A DNA stretch of 6,917 nt from Deltaproteobacteria bacterium (GTDB lineage Bacteria > Desulfobacterota > Desulfobulbia > Desulfobulbales > VMSU01), in NCBI GenBank assembly GCA_024274995.1, contig JAJSAA010000246.1:1-6917 (forward strand). The letters are read 5' to 3'. The position numbers were made by a program, and so were the translations under genes. Positions 1-5,613 of this stretch are shown here, piece after piece. The notes under the pieces were generated by a model. It was given only the letters and a program-made list of their open reading frames with translations. It made no database searches and was not told the DNA's origin. The stretch's first letter is position 1; every line of letters begins with the position of its first letter.

Positions 1-523
1 CCTTGAAAAAGGGAATCCGGCGGGCGTAATCAGCTTTCATGATTTTTAATGGACAGCAGGTATCAGCTATGTGATCGTTAATCATCAAACGCCGGAAGCT
101 GTTGGCAAATTTGGAAGACATCCTCTTGACCATGTTATCCTGCCTCTTAGCCCGGATACCGTTTACCATATCATAGGCAGGAAAAAACTCAAAAAAAGCG
201 GCGAAATCGGCCGGGCTGGTCTGGAGGTCGGAATCTATATAACCGATAAGAGCGGCACGGCAATTGTCAATACCAGCCTTAACCGCCGTGCTTAAACCAC
301 AGTTCCGGGCCAGGCAGATAAACTCATAACGTCTGTCCGCCCGGCAAATGACCTCGATCAAGGCCTGACTGCCGTCCGTTGAACCGTCATTCACGAAGAG
401 GACACTGATCCCGGCCTGGCCGCTATTATTTAAAAAGACATCCATTTCCTCCCGAAAATGCCCCAGACTCTCCTCCTCATTATAGACCGGTACAATGATG
501 GTCAACCACGTCTCATGCCCCAC
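1..523 (-). CDS. Family 2 glycosyltransferase, polyprenyl-phosphate sugar synthase type (3' end missing)
   Basis: The reading frame is open for 174 codons from a GTG at 523 and leaves the window at position 1, so the C-terminal part is missing. Visible GT-A features are VPVYNEEESL (residues 11-20), the nucleotide-binding FVNDGSTDGS (43-52), ARNCGLSTAVKAGID (72-86) and the metal-binding DSD at 97-99. They are followed by NGIRAKRQDNMVKRMSSKF (121-139) and DTCCPLKIMKADYARRIPFF (154-173). This order is typical of DPM1/GtrB/ArnC-like enzymes, which move a sugar from a nucleotide donor to a polyprenyl phosphate at the inner face of the membrane; donor and acceptor cannot be read here. The start is uncertain: a TTG at 544 would overlap the stop of the upstream gene (TTGA) and suit coupled translation, and neither start has a good Shine-Dalgarno. 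It lies directly downstream of the carbonic-anhydrase-like gene, probably in one transcript. Confidence 0.85.
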   Translation of the reverse strand, partial: MGHETWLTIIVPVYNEEESLGHFREEMDVFLNNSGQAGISVLFVNDGSTDGSQALIEVICRADRRYEFICLARNCGLSTAVKAGIDNCRAALIGYIDSDLQTSPADFAAFFEFFPAYDMVNGIRAKRQDNMVKRMSSKFANSFRRLMINDHIADTCCPLKIMKADYARRIPFFK

Positions 524-540
524 AGCATTATTCCGCAAGT

Positions 541-1287
541 TCAACGCCCCACACAGAGATTAGCAAATTCCCGGCCAATGGTACTCAGCAGGGGCATCTT
601 CTGCAGTTTAGCCGGAGAACGCTCGCCGTTAATATTGATAATTATCAGACGCCCGGAACCACGTTTGTAAATATTATCAAAATCCAGTACCGTACCCAGC
701 ACCACTAAGCGGCCACTGCGTACCCGATCATGATAGCGCACCACAGCGAGGTCTGTTTGATAATCGACATCGGCCTCGACATTTTTCCGCAGACGCTCTT
801 TGAAGGGCATCTTTTTATAATTAATATGAGAAAGAGCCAGATGGAGATGATCAAGGTCACGACGCAGAGCACCGGGTAAATCACCGTACCCCTCCATAAA
901 GAGCCGCACGGCCTCATTACCGGAATCCACAGTGATTAACAACACCGGGGTTAAAAGATGCCGCACGCCATAATCAACCGCCCCGGCTGAGAGTTCTAAC
1001 TGACTACCAAAATTCCGTATCGTATATATGCCGCCCTCACCTGAATTAATCAGACTGGGAACAATACGGGCATCGGGGTCAGTAAGCCAGGTTATATGGG
1101 GACGGGTTCCAGGTTCATAGAGCTTAATCCCATGCTTCAAGGCCTGGTTATTGCCAACCAGCATCTTTTTGATAATTTCGTAAGGCGGCACCCCGGCCCT
1201 TACTTTGTAAACACTACGCATCCGGGCCTTAACCCCGCCGGCCGCCCCGAGACAAAATATAAGCAATATAAAAACCAGCTTTTTCAT
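541..1287 (-). CDS. Exported beta-carbonic anhydrase-like protein lacking most zinc ligands
   Basis: 248 residues. Residues 1-21 form a signal peptide (KK, then a hydrophobic stretch, likely cleaved after VKA); there is no lipobox, so a soluble periplasmic protein is expected. The rest follows the layout of beta-carbonic anhydrases: HITWLTDPDARIVPSLI (64-80) matches the strand carrying the C-x-D-S-R motif, GGIYTIRNFGSQLE (85-98) matches the F-x-x-R-N-x-x-N segment, AVDYGVRHL (103-111) and VLLITVDSGNEAV (115-127) match the segment with the H-x-x-C motif, and KNVEADV (168-174) plus SGRLVVLGTVLDF (191-203) match the C-terminal N-V and G-x-x-x-x-G parts. Compared with E. coli Can, zinc ligand Cys42 becomes Asp70, His98 becomes Asp121 and Cys101 becomes Asn124; only the Asp-Arg pair (Asp72, Arg74) remains. 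Catalysis by the usual mechanism is therefore unlikely. The ATG follows a strong GGAGG at 1293-1297 with 5-nt spacing. The family call rests on manual alignment. Confidence 0.72.
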   Translation of the reverse strand: MKKLVFILLIFCLGAAGGVKARMRSVYKVRAGVPPYEIIKKMLVGNNQALKHGIKLYEPGTRPHITWLTDPDARIVPSLINSGEGGIYTIRNFGSQLELSAGAVDYGVRHLLTPVLLITVDSGNEAVRLFMEGYGDLPGALRRDLDHLHLALSHINYKKMPFKERLRKNVEADVDYQTDLAVVRYHDRVRSGRLVVLGTVLDFDNIYKRGSGRLIIININGERSPAKLQKMPLLSTIGREFANLCVGR

Positions 1288-1336
1288 ATTAACCTCCCTC
1301 TGACAATCAAGCTGAATGTTACCTTTTATACGGTAT

Positions 1337-1365
1337 TTAATACCTTAATTAAACATTTTTGCCAA
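1337..1365 (-). promoter_or_regulatory. Sigma-70-like promoter for the leftward gene pair
   Basis: Read on the minus strand, TTGGCA (1360-1365, 5 of 6 to the -35 consensus) is followed after exactly 17 nt by TATTAA (1337-1342, 4 of 6 to the -10 consensus). It lies about 50 nt upstream of the start codon at 1287, with the GGAGG ribosome site between. The position fits transcription of the carbonic-anhydrase-like and glycosyltransferase genes. The surrounding DNA is AT-rich, so a chance match is possible. Confidence 0.5.
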
Positions 1366-1383
1366 AATCAATTTTACAATTCA

Positions 1384-1392
1384 CTTACTTGA
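1384..1392. repeat. Left direct repeat flanking the palindromic element
   Basis: CTTACTTGA here is identical to 1551-1559. Two bases at the right end of this copy (GA) and one base of the other copy coincide with the element's terminal motif, so the true duplication is between 6 (TTACTT) and 9 bp. Confidence 0.65.
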
Positions 1393-1551
1393 TGAACTCG
1401 CAAAAAGTCCATCACTAACTAAAGATGGCTAAGTCAAAAAGTTCGATATACAAGGAGTGGTGGTTCGGCAGGGATTCGGCCATACATATGGTATACCGAG
1501 GGTCTACCGAAACGCCACAACGCCGTAAATCGGACTTTTTACGACGCCATC
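1391..1551. mobile_element. MITE-like palindromic element, non-coding
   Basis: The ends are imperfect inverted repeats: GATGAACTCGCAAAAAGTCC at 1391-1410 against GATGGCGTCGTAAAAAGTCC read on the minus strand from 1551, 16 of 20 identical. A second copy of the end motif starts at 1424 (GATGGCTAAGTCAAAAAGTT). From 1424 to 1551 the DNA is an imperfect palindrome over its whole length, centred near CATATG at 1485-1490, with the apical arms TCGGCCATAC (1476-1485) and GTATACCGA (1491-1499). It has no room for a transposase, so movement would need an enzyme encoded elsewhere. The 9-bp direct repeats around it suggest target-site duplication. It could instead be a REP-like or processed-RNA element; copies elsewhere in the genome would settle this. 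Confidence 0.7.
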
Positions 1552-1559
1552 TTACTTGA
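1551..1559. repeat. Right direct repeat flanking the palindromic element
   Basis: CTTACTTGA, an exact copy of 1384-1392, directly after the right inverted repeat. It continues into CA, which completes a TTGACA -35 hexamer. This copy is thus probably the undisturbed junction with the grpE side. Confidence 0.65.
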
Positions 1560-1584
1560 CAAGGACAAACAGCATACTTATTGT
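1556..1584 (+). promoter_or_regulatory. Candidate sigma-70 promoter of the grpE-dnaK-trpS operon
   Basis: A perfect TTGACA (1556-1561) is followed after 17 nt by TATTGT (1579-1584, 4 of 6 to the -10 consensus). It would give a leader of about 120 nt before grpE. No convincing sigma-32-type pair (CTTGAAA with CCCCAT at 13-15 nt) was found, so heat control, if any, is not visible. The first four bases of the -35 box fall in the direct repeat beside the palindromic element. Confidence 0.5.
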
Positions 1585-1700
1585 TGCTTTCAATCAGCAG
1601 TAAGAGAACACATAAAACCCGGAACTGTTTTAATTAACAAGGATTTTCAGGCATATTTATTTTTCTTGTTATGAAATTTCCCTCAAAATTAATCCAGAAA

Positions 1701-1706
1701 AAGGAG
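1701..1706 (+). promoter_or_regulatory. Ribosome binding site that fixes the grpE start
   Basis: AAGGAG lies 6 nt before the GTG at 1713, an ideal spacing. The in-frame TTG at 1710 would be only 3 nt away, and the ATG at 1740 has only a weak, distant AGGAAG. The GTG is therefore the best start. Confidence 0.75.
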
Positions 1707-1712
1707 TAATTG

Positions 1713-2318
1713 GTGACAAGGCAGGAAGAAAATACCCAGATGGATAACAGCCCTGACGAGAGTCGGGATCAAGCGGCCAAGACGGTTGAAGCGTCCGAAA
1801 CGGCTAACAACCCGGTACTGGCCGAGGATGGAGCCGATGAAACGGCTGATTTAGATCATGATTTAAATCAGCTGACCATTCTCAAGGACGAAAATAAAGA
1901 ATGCCGCGACAAACTTTTACGTCTCGCCGCCGAATTTGAGAATTACAAAAGACGGCAGGCCAAAGAATACGACAACGTCCTGAAATACGCCGCCGAGGAT
2001 ATTCTCAAACAATTATTGCCCACCATCGACAATCTGGAACGGGCTCTGGATCATCATGATTCCCAAAATCCCGCCACCATGATTGAAGGGGTGGAGTTGA
2101 CCCTGAAGGGTCTGACGACCATGCTGAACAAATTTGGCGTTGAGCCCATTTCAAGCACGGGTCAGCCCTTTGACCCCAATATTCATGAGGCCATGGTCAT
2201 GGAGGTCAGCTCCAAGGTTCCGGCCCAGCATGTCATTCGGGAATTTGAAAAAGGCTACCGTTACAAGGAGCGTCTGCTACGAGCCGCCAAGGTTGTGGTC
2301 TCCAAGGGCGCTGAGTAG
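1713..2318 (+). CDS. grpE: GrpE, nucleotide exchange factor of DnaK
   Basis: 201 residues from GTG. GrpE works as a cytoplasmic dimer that opens the DnaK nucleotide pocket and releases ADP. Residues 1-50 are acidic and low in complexity, as usual for the disordered N-terminus. Residues about 51-115 form the long dimerising helix, including AAEFENYKRRQAKE (72-85) and the conserved LLPTIDNLERALDH (101-114). Residues 127-200 form the C-terminal head that contacts DnaK, with FGVEPISSTGQPFDPNIHEA (141-160) and EKGYRYKERLLRAAKVVVSK (179-198). Length and motifs are those of a complete protein. dnaK follows after 120 bases. The usual neighbour hrcA is absent upstream, where a divergent unrelated unit lies instead. 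Confidence 0.97.
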   Translation: MTRQEENTQMDNSPDESRDQAAKTVEASETANNPVLAEDGADETADLDHDLNQLTILKDENKECRDKLLRLAAEFENYKRRQAKEYDNVLKYAAEDILKQLLPTIDNLERALDHHDSQNPATMIEGVELTLKGLTTMLNKFGVEPISSTGQPFDPNIHEAMVMEVSSKVPAQHVIREFEKGYRYKERLLRAAKVVVSKGAE

Positions 2319-2438
2319 TTATGGCTACGGATTAAGGGTAATTTGCAACCCTCACTGAATAGTTATCATGCAGTTATAAATAAAGTTCCCGGCTGGTAGA
2401 ATTGTCAGCTTACGGAAATCAGAATAAGGAGAATTATC

Positions 2439-4352
2439 ATGGGAAAGATTATAGGTATTGATTTAGGAACCACCAACTCCTGCGTAGCCATTATGGAAGG
2501 CGGCGACCCGCAGGTTATCACCAACGCCGAGGGCAACAGAACTACCCCCTCCATCGTTGCCTTTGCCGATAATGGTGAGCGTTTAACCGGCCAGGTAGCC
2601 AAACGCCAGGCGGTTACCAACCCCACTAAGACCCTGTTTGCCATAAAGCGTCTCATCGGCCGCAAATTTACCGACCCCGAGGTTACCAAGAGCCTGGAGG
2701 TCAGCCCCTTTAAGATCGTCAAAAGCAAAGATAACCGGCCCACGGTTGAGATTGACGGCAAGACTTACGGCCCGGCTGAGATCTCGGCGATGATCCTCAC
2801 CAAGATGAAACAAACCGCTGAAGAGTACTTGGGAGAGCCAGTTACCGATGCCGTAATCACCGTCCCGGCCTATTTTAACGACAGCCAGCGCCAGGCCACC
2901 AAGGATGCCGGCAAGATTGCTGGTTTAGAGGTGCAGAGGATTATTAACGAGCCTACCGCCGCAGCTCTGGCCTACGGTCTGGATAAAAAGAATGAGGAAA
3001 AAATTGCCGTATTTGATCTGGGCGGCGGTACCTTTGATATTTCTATCCTGGAAATTGGCGATGGTGTCTTCGAGGTTAAATCAACCAATGGTGATACCTT
3101 CCTCGGCGGCGAGGATTTTGATCTTCGTATCGTTAACTGGCTGGCCGATGAGTTCAAACGGGAAAATGGTATTGATCTCCGCCAGGATAACATGGCCCTC
3201 CAGCGCTTAAAGGAAGAGGCGGAAAAGGCCAAGAAGGAATTATCCACTACCATGGAGACGGACATCAATCTACCCTTTATAACTGCTGACGCCAGCGGCC
3301 CGAAGCATTTAAACATCAAGTTAAGCCGTGCCAAACTTGAGGATCTGGTCGGCGATCTTGTTGACCGTACCCTGACTCCCTGCCAGACGGCTTTAAAGGA
3401 TGCCAATCTTGCCCCCTCCGACATTGACGAGGTAATCCTGGTGGGCGGCATGAGTAGAATGCCCCTGGTGCAGAAAAAGGTACAGGAGATTTTTGGCAAG
3501 GAGCCCCATAAGGGCGTTAATCCCGATGAGGTTGTAGCCATTGGCGCCGCTATTCAGGGCGGTGTATTAAGAGGCGATGTCAAGGATGTTCTGCTCCTCG
3601 ATGTAACCCCCCTCTCTCTCGGCATTGAGACCCTGGGCGGCGTTACCACCAAACTGATTGAAAAGAACACCACCATCCCCACTAAGAAAAGCCAGATATT
3701 CTCCACCGCCGCCGACAGCCAGCCGGCCGTCTCCATCCATGTCCTGCAGGGCGAGAGGGAAATGGCAGCCGACAACAAAACAATCGGCCGTTTTGAGCTT
3801 ACGGATCTGCCGCCCGCCCCGCGGGGTGTGCCGCAGATTGAGGTCACCTTTGACCTTGATGCCAATGGTATCCTGCATGTTTCAGCCAAGGATATGGGAA
3901 CCGGCAAGGAGCAGTCCATCCGGATTACCGCCTCCAGCGGTCTCTCAGAGGATGAGATTGAGAAGATGAAGCATGATGCCGATGCCCATGCCGATGAGGA
4001 TAAAAAGCGTAAAGAACTCATTGAGGCTAAGAACCAGGCCGACTCCATCATCTACGCCACCGAAAAGAGCCTGAAGGAGGTTAGCGACAAGGTAGACGCC
4101 GATACCAAGAAGAAGGTGGAGGATGCCAGTGTCAAGCTCAAGAAGACCATGGAAGGCGACGATACACAGGCCATCAAGAATGATACGGAGGCCCTGACCC
4201 AGGCCTCTCACAAACTGGCCGAGATTATGTACTCACAGGCCACCAAGGATCAGCCGGGTGCCGGCCCCGAGACTGGAGCCGGGCCTGGTGCCGGAGCTGA
4301 CAAAAAAGACGATGACGACGTGGTTGATGCCGACTTTGAAGAGGTAAAATAG
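2439..4352 (+). CDS. dnaK: DnaK, Hsp70 chaperone
   Basis: 637 residues, full length. DnaK binds unfolded polypeptides in an ATP-driven cycle with DnaJ and GrpE in the cytoplasm. The ATPase domain shows GIDLGTTNSCVAI (6-18), Lys70 in FAIKRLIGR, VPAYFNDSQRQATKDAG (142-158), NEPTAAALAYGLDK (170-183), DLGGGTFD with catalytic Thr198 (193-200) and the adenosine motif VILVGGMSRMP (332-342). The linker DVLLLDVTPLSLG is at 383-395. The beta-sandwich substrate domain runs to about 500, the helical lid to about 600, and the tail is Gly/Pro/Ala-rich and acidic, ending DADFEEVK. The start has AAGGAG at 2426-2431, 7 nt upstream. The 120-bp gap after grpE shows no CIRCE and no clear promoter. dnaJ does not follow; trpS does, after 8 nt. 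Confidence 0.99.
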   Translation: MGKIIGIDLGTTNSCVAIMEGGDPQVITNAEGNRTTPSIVAFADNGERLTGQVAKRQAVTNPTKTLFAIKRLIGRKFTDPEVTKSLEVSPFKIVKSKDNRPTVEIDGKTYGPAEISAMILTKMKQTAEEYLGEPVTDAVITVPAYFNDSQRQATKDAGKIAGLEVQRIINEPTAAALAYGLDKKNEEKIAVFDLGGGTFDISILEIGDGVFEVKSTNGDTFLGGEDFDLRIVNWLADEFKRENGIDLRQDNMALQRLKEEAEKAKKELSTTMETDINLPFITADASGPKHLNIKLSRAKLEDLVGDLVDRTLTPCQTALKDANLAPSDIDEVILVGGMSRMPLVQKKVQEIFGKEPHKGVNPDEVVAIGAAIQGGVLRGDVKDVLLLDVTPLSLGIETLGGVTTKLIEKNTTIPTKKSQIFSTAADSQPAVSIHVLQGEREMAADNKTIGRFELTDLPPAPRGVPQIEVTFDLDANGILHVSAKDMGTGKEQSIRITASSGLSEDEIEKMKHDADAHADEDKKRKELIEAKNQADSIIYATEKSLKEVSDKVDADTKKKVEDASVKLKKTMEGDDTQAIKNDTEALTQASHKLAEIMYSQATKDQPGAGPETGAGPGAGADKKDDDDVVDADFEEVK

Positions 4353-4360
4353 TTTTATCC

Positions 4361-5326
4361 ATGAAAATATTATCCGGCATTCAGCCCTCAGGGCAGCTTC
4401 ATATCGGCAATTACTTCGGTATGATGCTGCCCATGATTAACCATATGGATAAAGGTGAGCTCTACGCCTTTATTGTTAACCTTCATGCCCTGACCACGGT
4501 TCACGACCCCGAACGTCTGAGGCGGCAGACACTGAACGCCGCCATGGACTTCATGGCCCTAGGACTCGACCCGGAACGTTGTGTATTCTGGGTTCAGGCC
4601 GATGTCCCGGAGGTTACGGAACTAAGTTGGATATTATCCACCATCACCCCCATGGGTCTACTGGAGCGCTGCCACTCCTATAAGGATAAGGTCGCGAAAG
4701 GGATTGCCGCTAATCACGGCCTCTTCGCCTATCCAGTCCTCATGGCGGCCGACATCCTCATCTACCAGGCCGACAAAGTGCCGGTGGGCAAGGATCAAAA
4801 ACAGCATCTTGAGGTGACCCGCGACATTGCCATCAAGTTCAATAACACCTTTGGCGAGACCTTTGTGCTGCCGGAGGCAGTCATTGACGATAATGTCGCC
4901 ACCGTACCCGGTATAGACGGTCAAAAGATGTCGAAGTCCTACGGCAACACCATCAATATCTTTCAGGATGCCAAGTCCCTGAAGAAATCGGTAATGGCCA
5001 TAAAGACCGACTCTACCCCGGTGGAAGAACCCAAAGATCCCGACCAGTGCAATCTCTATAATATATTCAAGCTCTTTGCCCCTGCCGAACGTCTGTCTGG
5101 GGTCAGGGCGCTCTATCTCAACGGCGGAGCCGCCTACGGCCACATTAAGCTGGAACTGGTGGATATCCTCTGGGAGTTTTTTCGTGAGCCGCGGGCCCGC
5201 CGGGAAGAACTGGGCGCTGACCCAGCCCAGGTCAAAGATATACTGCGTCAAGGGGCCGAAAAGGCCAGGGAACAGGCCGCCGCCACCTTGGATATTGTCA
5301 AGGAGCATATTGGTCTCCGTTATTAA
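4361..5326 (+). CDS. trpS: Tryptophanyl-tRNA synthetase
   Basis: 321 residues, normal for the compact bacterial class Ic enzyme, which activates tryptophan with ATP and loads tRNA-Trp. The HIGH-type signature is HIGN at 14-17 after SGIQPSGQL, and the second ATP-binding motif is KMSKS at 189-193. Other family landmarks are MGLLERCHSYKDK (98-110), YPVLMAADILIYQADKVPVG (124-143) with the tryptophan-contacting Asp131, and DQKQHLEVTRDIA (145-157). The ATG lies 8 nt after the dnaK stop. The closest Shine-Dalgarno-like sequence, GAGG at 4341-4344 inside dnaK, is 16 nt away, so translation is probably coupled to dnaK. The operon ends at the terminator 5381-5413. Nothing suggests damage to the gene. 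Confidence 0.98.
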   Translation: MKILSGIQPSGQLHIGNYFGMMLPMINHMDKGELYAFIVNLHALTTVHDPERLRRQTLNAAMDFMALGLDPERCVFWVQADVPEVTELSWILSTITPMGLLERCHSYKDKVAKGIAANHGLFAYPVLMAADILIYQADKVPVGKDQKQHLEVTRDIAIKFNNTFGETFVLPEAVIDDNVATVPGIDGQKMSKSYGNTINIFQDAKSLKKSVMAIKTDSTPVEEPKDPDQCNLYNIFKLFAPAERLSGVRALYLNGGAAYGHIKLELVDILWEFFREPRARREELGADPAQVKDILRQGAEKAREQAAATLDIVKEHIGLRY

Positions 5327-5380
5327 TTAACGCTTGTCATTTTTTTGACAAAGAGTAACTTTTCTCCTTCTGTTATATCA

Positions 5381-5413
5381 TCAACTGGGCAATTTCTGCC
5401 CAGTTGATTTTTT
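5381..5413 (+). terminator. Rho-independent terminator after trpS
   Basis: A perfect 11-bp stem, TCAACTGGGCA (5381-5391) with TGCCCAGTTGA (5397-5407), closes a 5-nt loop and is followed by six T (5408-5413). It ends the grpE-dnaK-trpS transcript and insulates the next promoter. There is no A-run on the left side, so it acts in one direction only. A weaker TTGTCA/TGACAA repeat at 5334-5351 lies before it. Confidence 0.93.
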
Positions 5414-5497
5414 CCATCCCCAAGCCAGTCGTTGTATTTTCCCCTTATTTTTCAACCCTCACCGCCTCTGCCCGTCACCCCCATCATTTTTTTCTCT

Positions 5498-5514
5498 TTG
5501 GCACGATAATAGCA
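5498..5514 (+). promoter_or_regulatory. Sigma-54 (RpoN) promoter of the diguanylate cyclase gene
   Basis: TTGGCACGATAATAGCA matches the -24/-12 consensus TTGGCACG-N4-TTGCW with one mismatch (A for T in the -12 element). The GG (5500-5501) and GC (5512-5513) dinucleotides have the required spacing. It predicts a transcription start near 5525 and a leader of about 90 nt. Sigma-54 promoters need an ATP-dependent enhancer-binding protein; no obvious inverted-repeat enhancer is visible upstream, where the DNA is a pyrimidine-rich stretch. Confidence 0.8.
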
Positions 5515-5538
5515 TTAAGGAATAAACTAAAGATGCCG

Positions 5539-5549
5539 ATGATTATCAT
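5539..5549. promoter_or_regulatory. Fur-box-like palindrome in the leader
   Basis: ATGATTATCAT is a perfect 5-1-5 palindrome. Read on the minus strand with its flanks it matches about 14 of the 19 positions of the classical Fur box (GATAATGATAATCATTATC), including an unbroken central block. It sits about 14-24 nt after the predicted sigma-54 start, where a bound repressor would block the polymerase. Fur itself is not in the window, so this is an inference from the sequence only. Confidence 0.4.
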
Positions 5550-5559
5550 TAGAATATCA

Positions 5560-5598
5560 AAAGCCGGCGCCCCGTAAATGTCTTAAGGGCTTGGCTTT
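5560..5598 (+). promoter_or_regulatory. Possible leader hairpin just before the ribosome site
   Basis: AAAGCC (5560-5565) can pair with GGCTTT (5593-5598), and GCCC (5569-5572) with GGGC (5587-5590) inside it, leaving a 14-nt loop. The stem ends 2 nt before AAGGAG, so folding could affect ribosome access. It does not match a riboswitch that I recognise. Confidence 0.35.
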
Positions 5599-5600
5599 AC

Positions 5601-5606
5601 AAGGAG
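5601..5606 (+). promoter_or_regulatory. Ribosome binding site that fixes the cyclase start
   Basis: AAGGAG lies 7 nt before GTG at 5614 and 10 nt before the next in-frame ATG at 5617. The GTG is slightly favoured; the two starts differ by one residue. Confidence 0.65.
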
Positions 5607-5613
5607 ATGAACC

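Larger units (their letters stand above)
1288..1712. other. Divergent intergenic region without a gene
   Basis: No convincing reading frame is present in these 425 bases. They hold the ribosome site and promoter of the leftward pair, the palindromic element with its flanking direct repeats, a candidate promoter for the grpE operon, and an AT-rich leader up to grpE. The leader contains a 7-bp inverted repeat, TAACAAG (1635-1641) with CTTGTTA (1665-1671). No CIRCE operator (TTAGCACTC-N9-GAGTGCTAA) is seen. Confidence 0.75.

Noticed and set aside
71..295. Plus-strand open frame of 74 codons at the left edge
   Set aside because: It is antisense to the glycosyltransferase, whose motifs are continuous through this stretch.
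1096..1392. Plus-strand open frame of 98 codons across the start of the carbonic-anhydrase-like gene
   Set aside because: It lies antisense to a gene with a signal peptide and strong ribosome site, has no ribosome site itself, and runs through the leftward promoter.
1665..1690. Sigma-32-like promoter (CTTGTT ... CCCTCA) upstream of grpE
   Set aside because: The spacing between the two parts is far shorter than the 13-15 nt required and the matches are poor.
2319..2438. Possible separate dnaK promoter (TATAAA at 2375-2380) and a small hairpin (AGGGT/ACCCT at 2335-2352)
   Set aside because: No -35 hexamer at 16-18 nt, no extended -10, and the stem is only 5 bp; chance is sufficient.
2972..4211. 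Several minus-strand open frames opposite dnaK
   Set aside because: All lie within the well-conserved DnaK coding sequence; their Ser/Leu/Arg-rich translations are typical of antisense shadows.
4658..5308. Long minus-strand open frame (216 codons) opposite trpS
   Set aside because: TrpS is unmistakable on the plus strand; the antisense frame shows no family resemblance and is a codon-bias shadow.
5334..5351. TTGTCA/TGACAA hairpin as a first terminator after trpS
   Set aside because: The T-run forms the loop, not the tail, and the stem is only 6 bp; the perfect hairpin at 5381-5413 is the convincing terminator.
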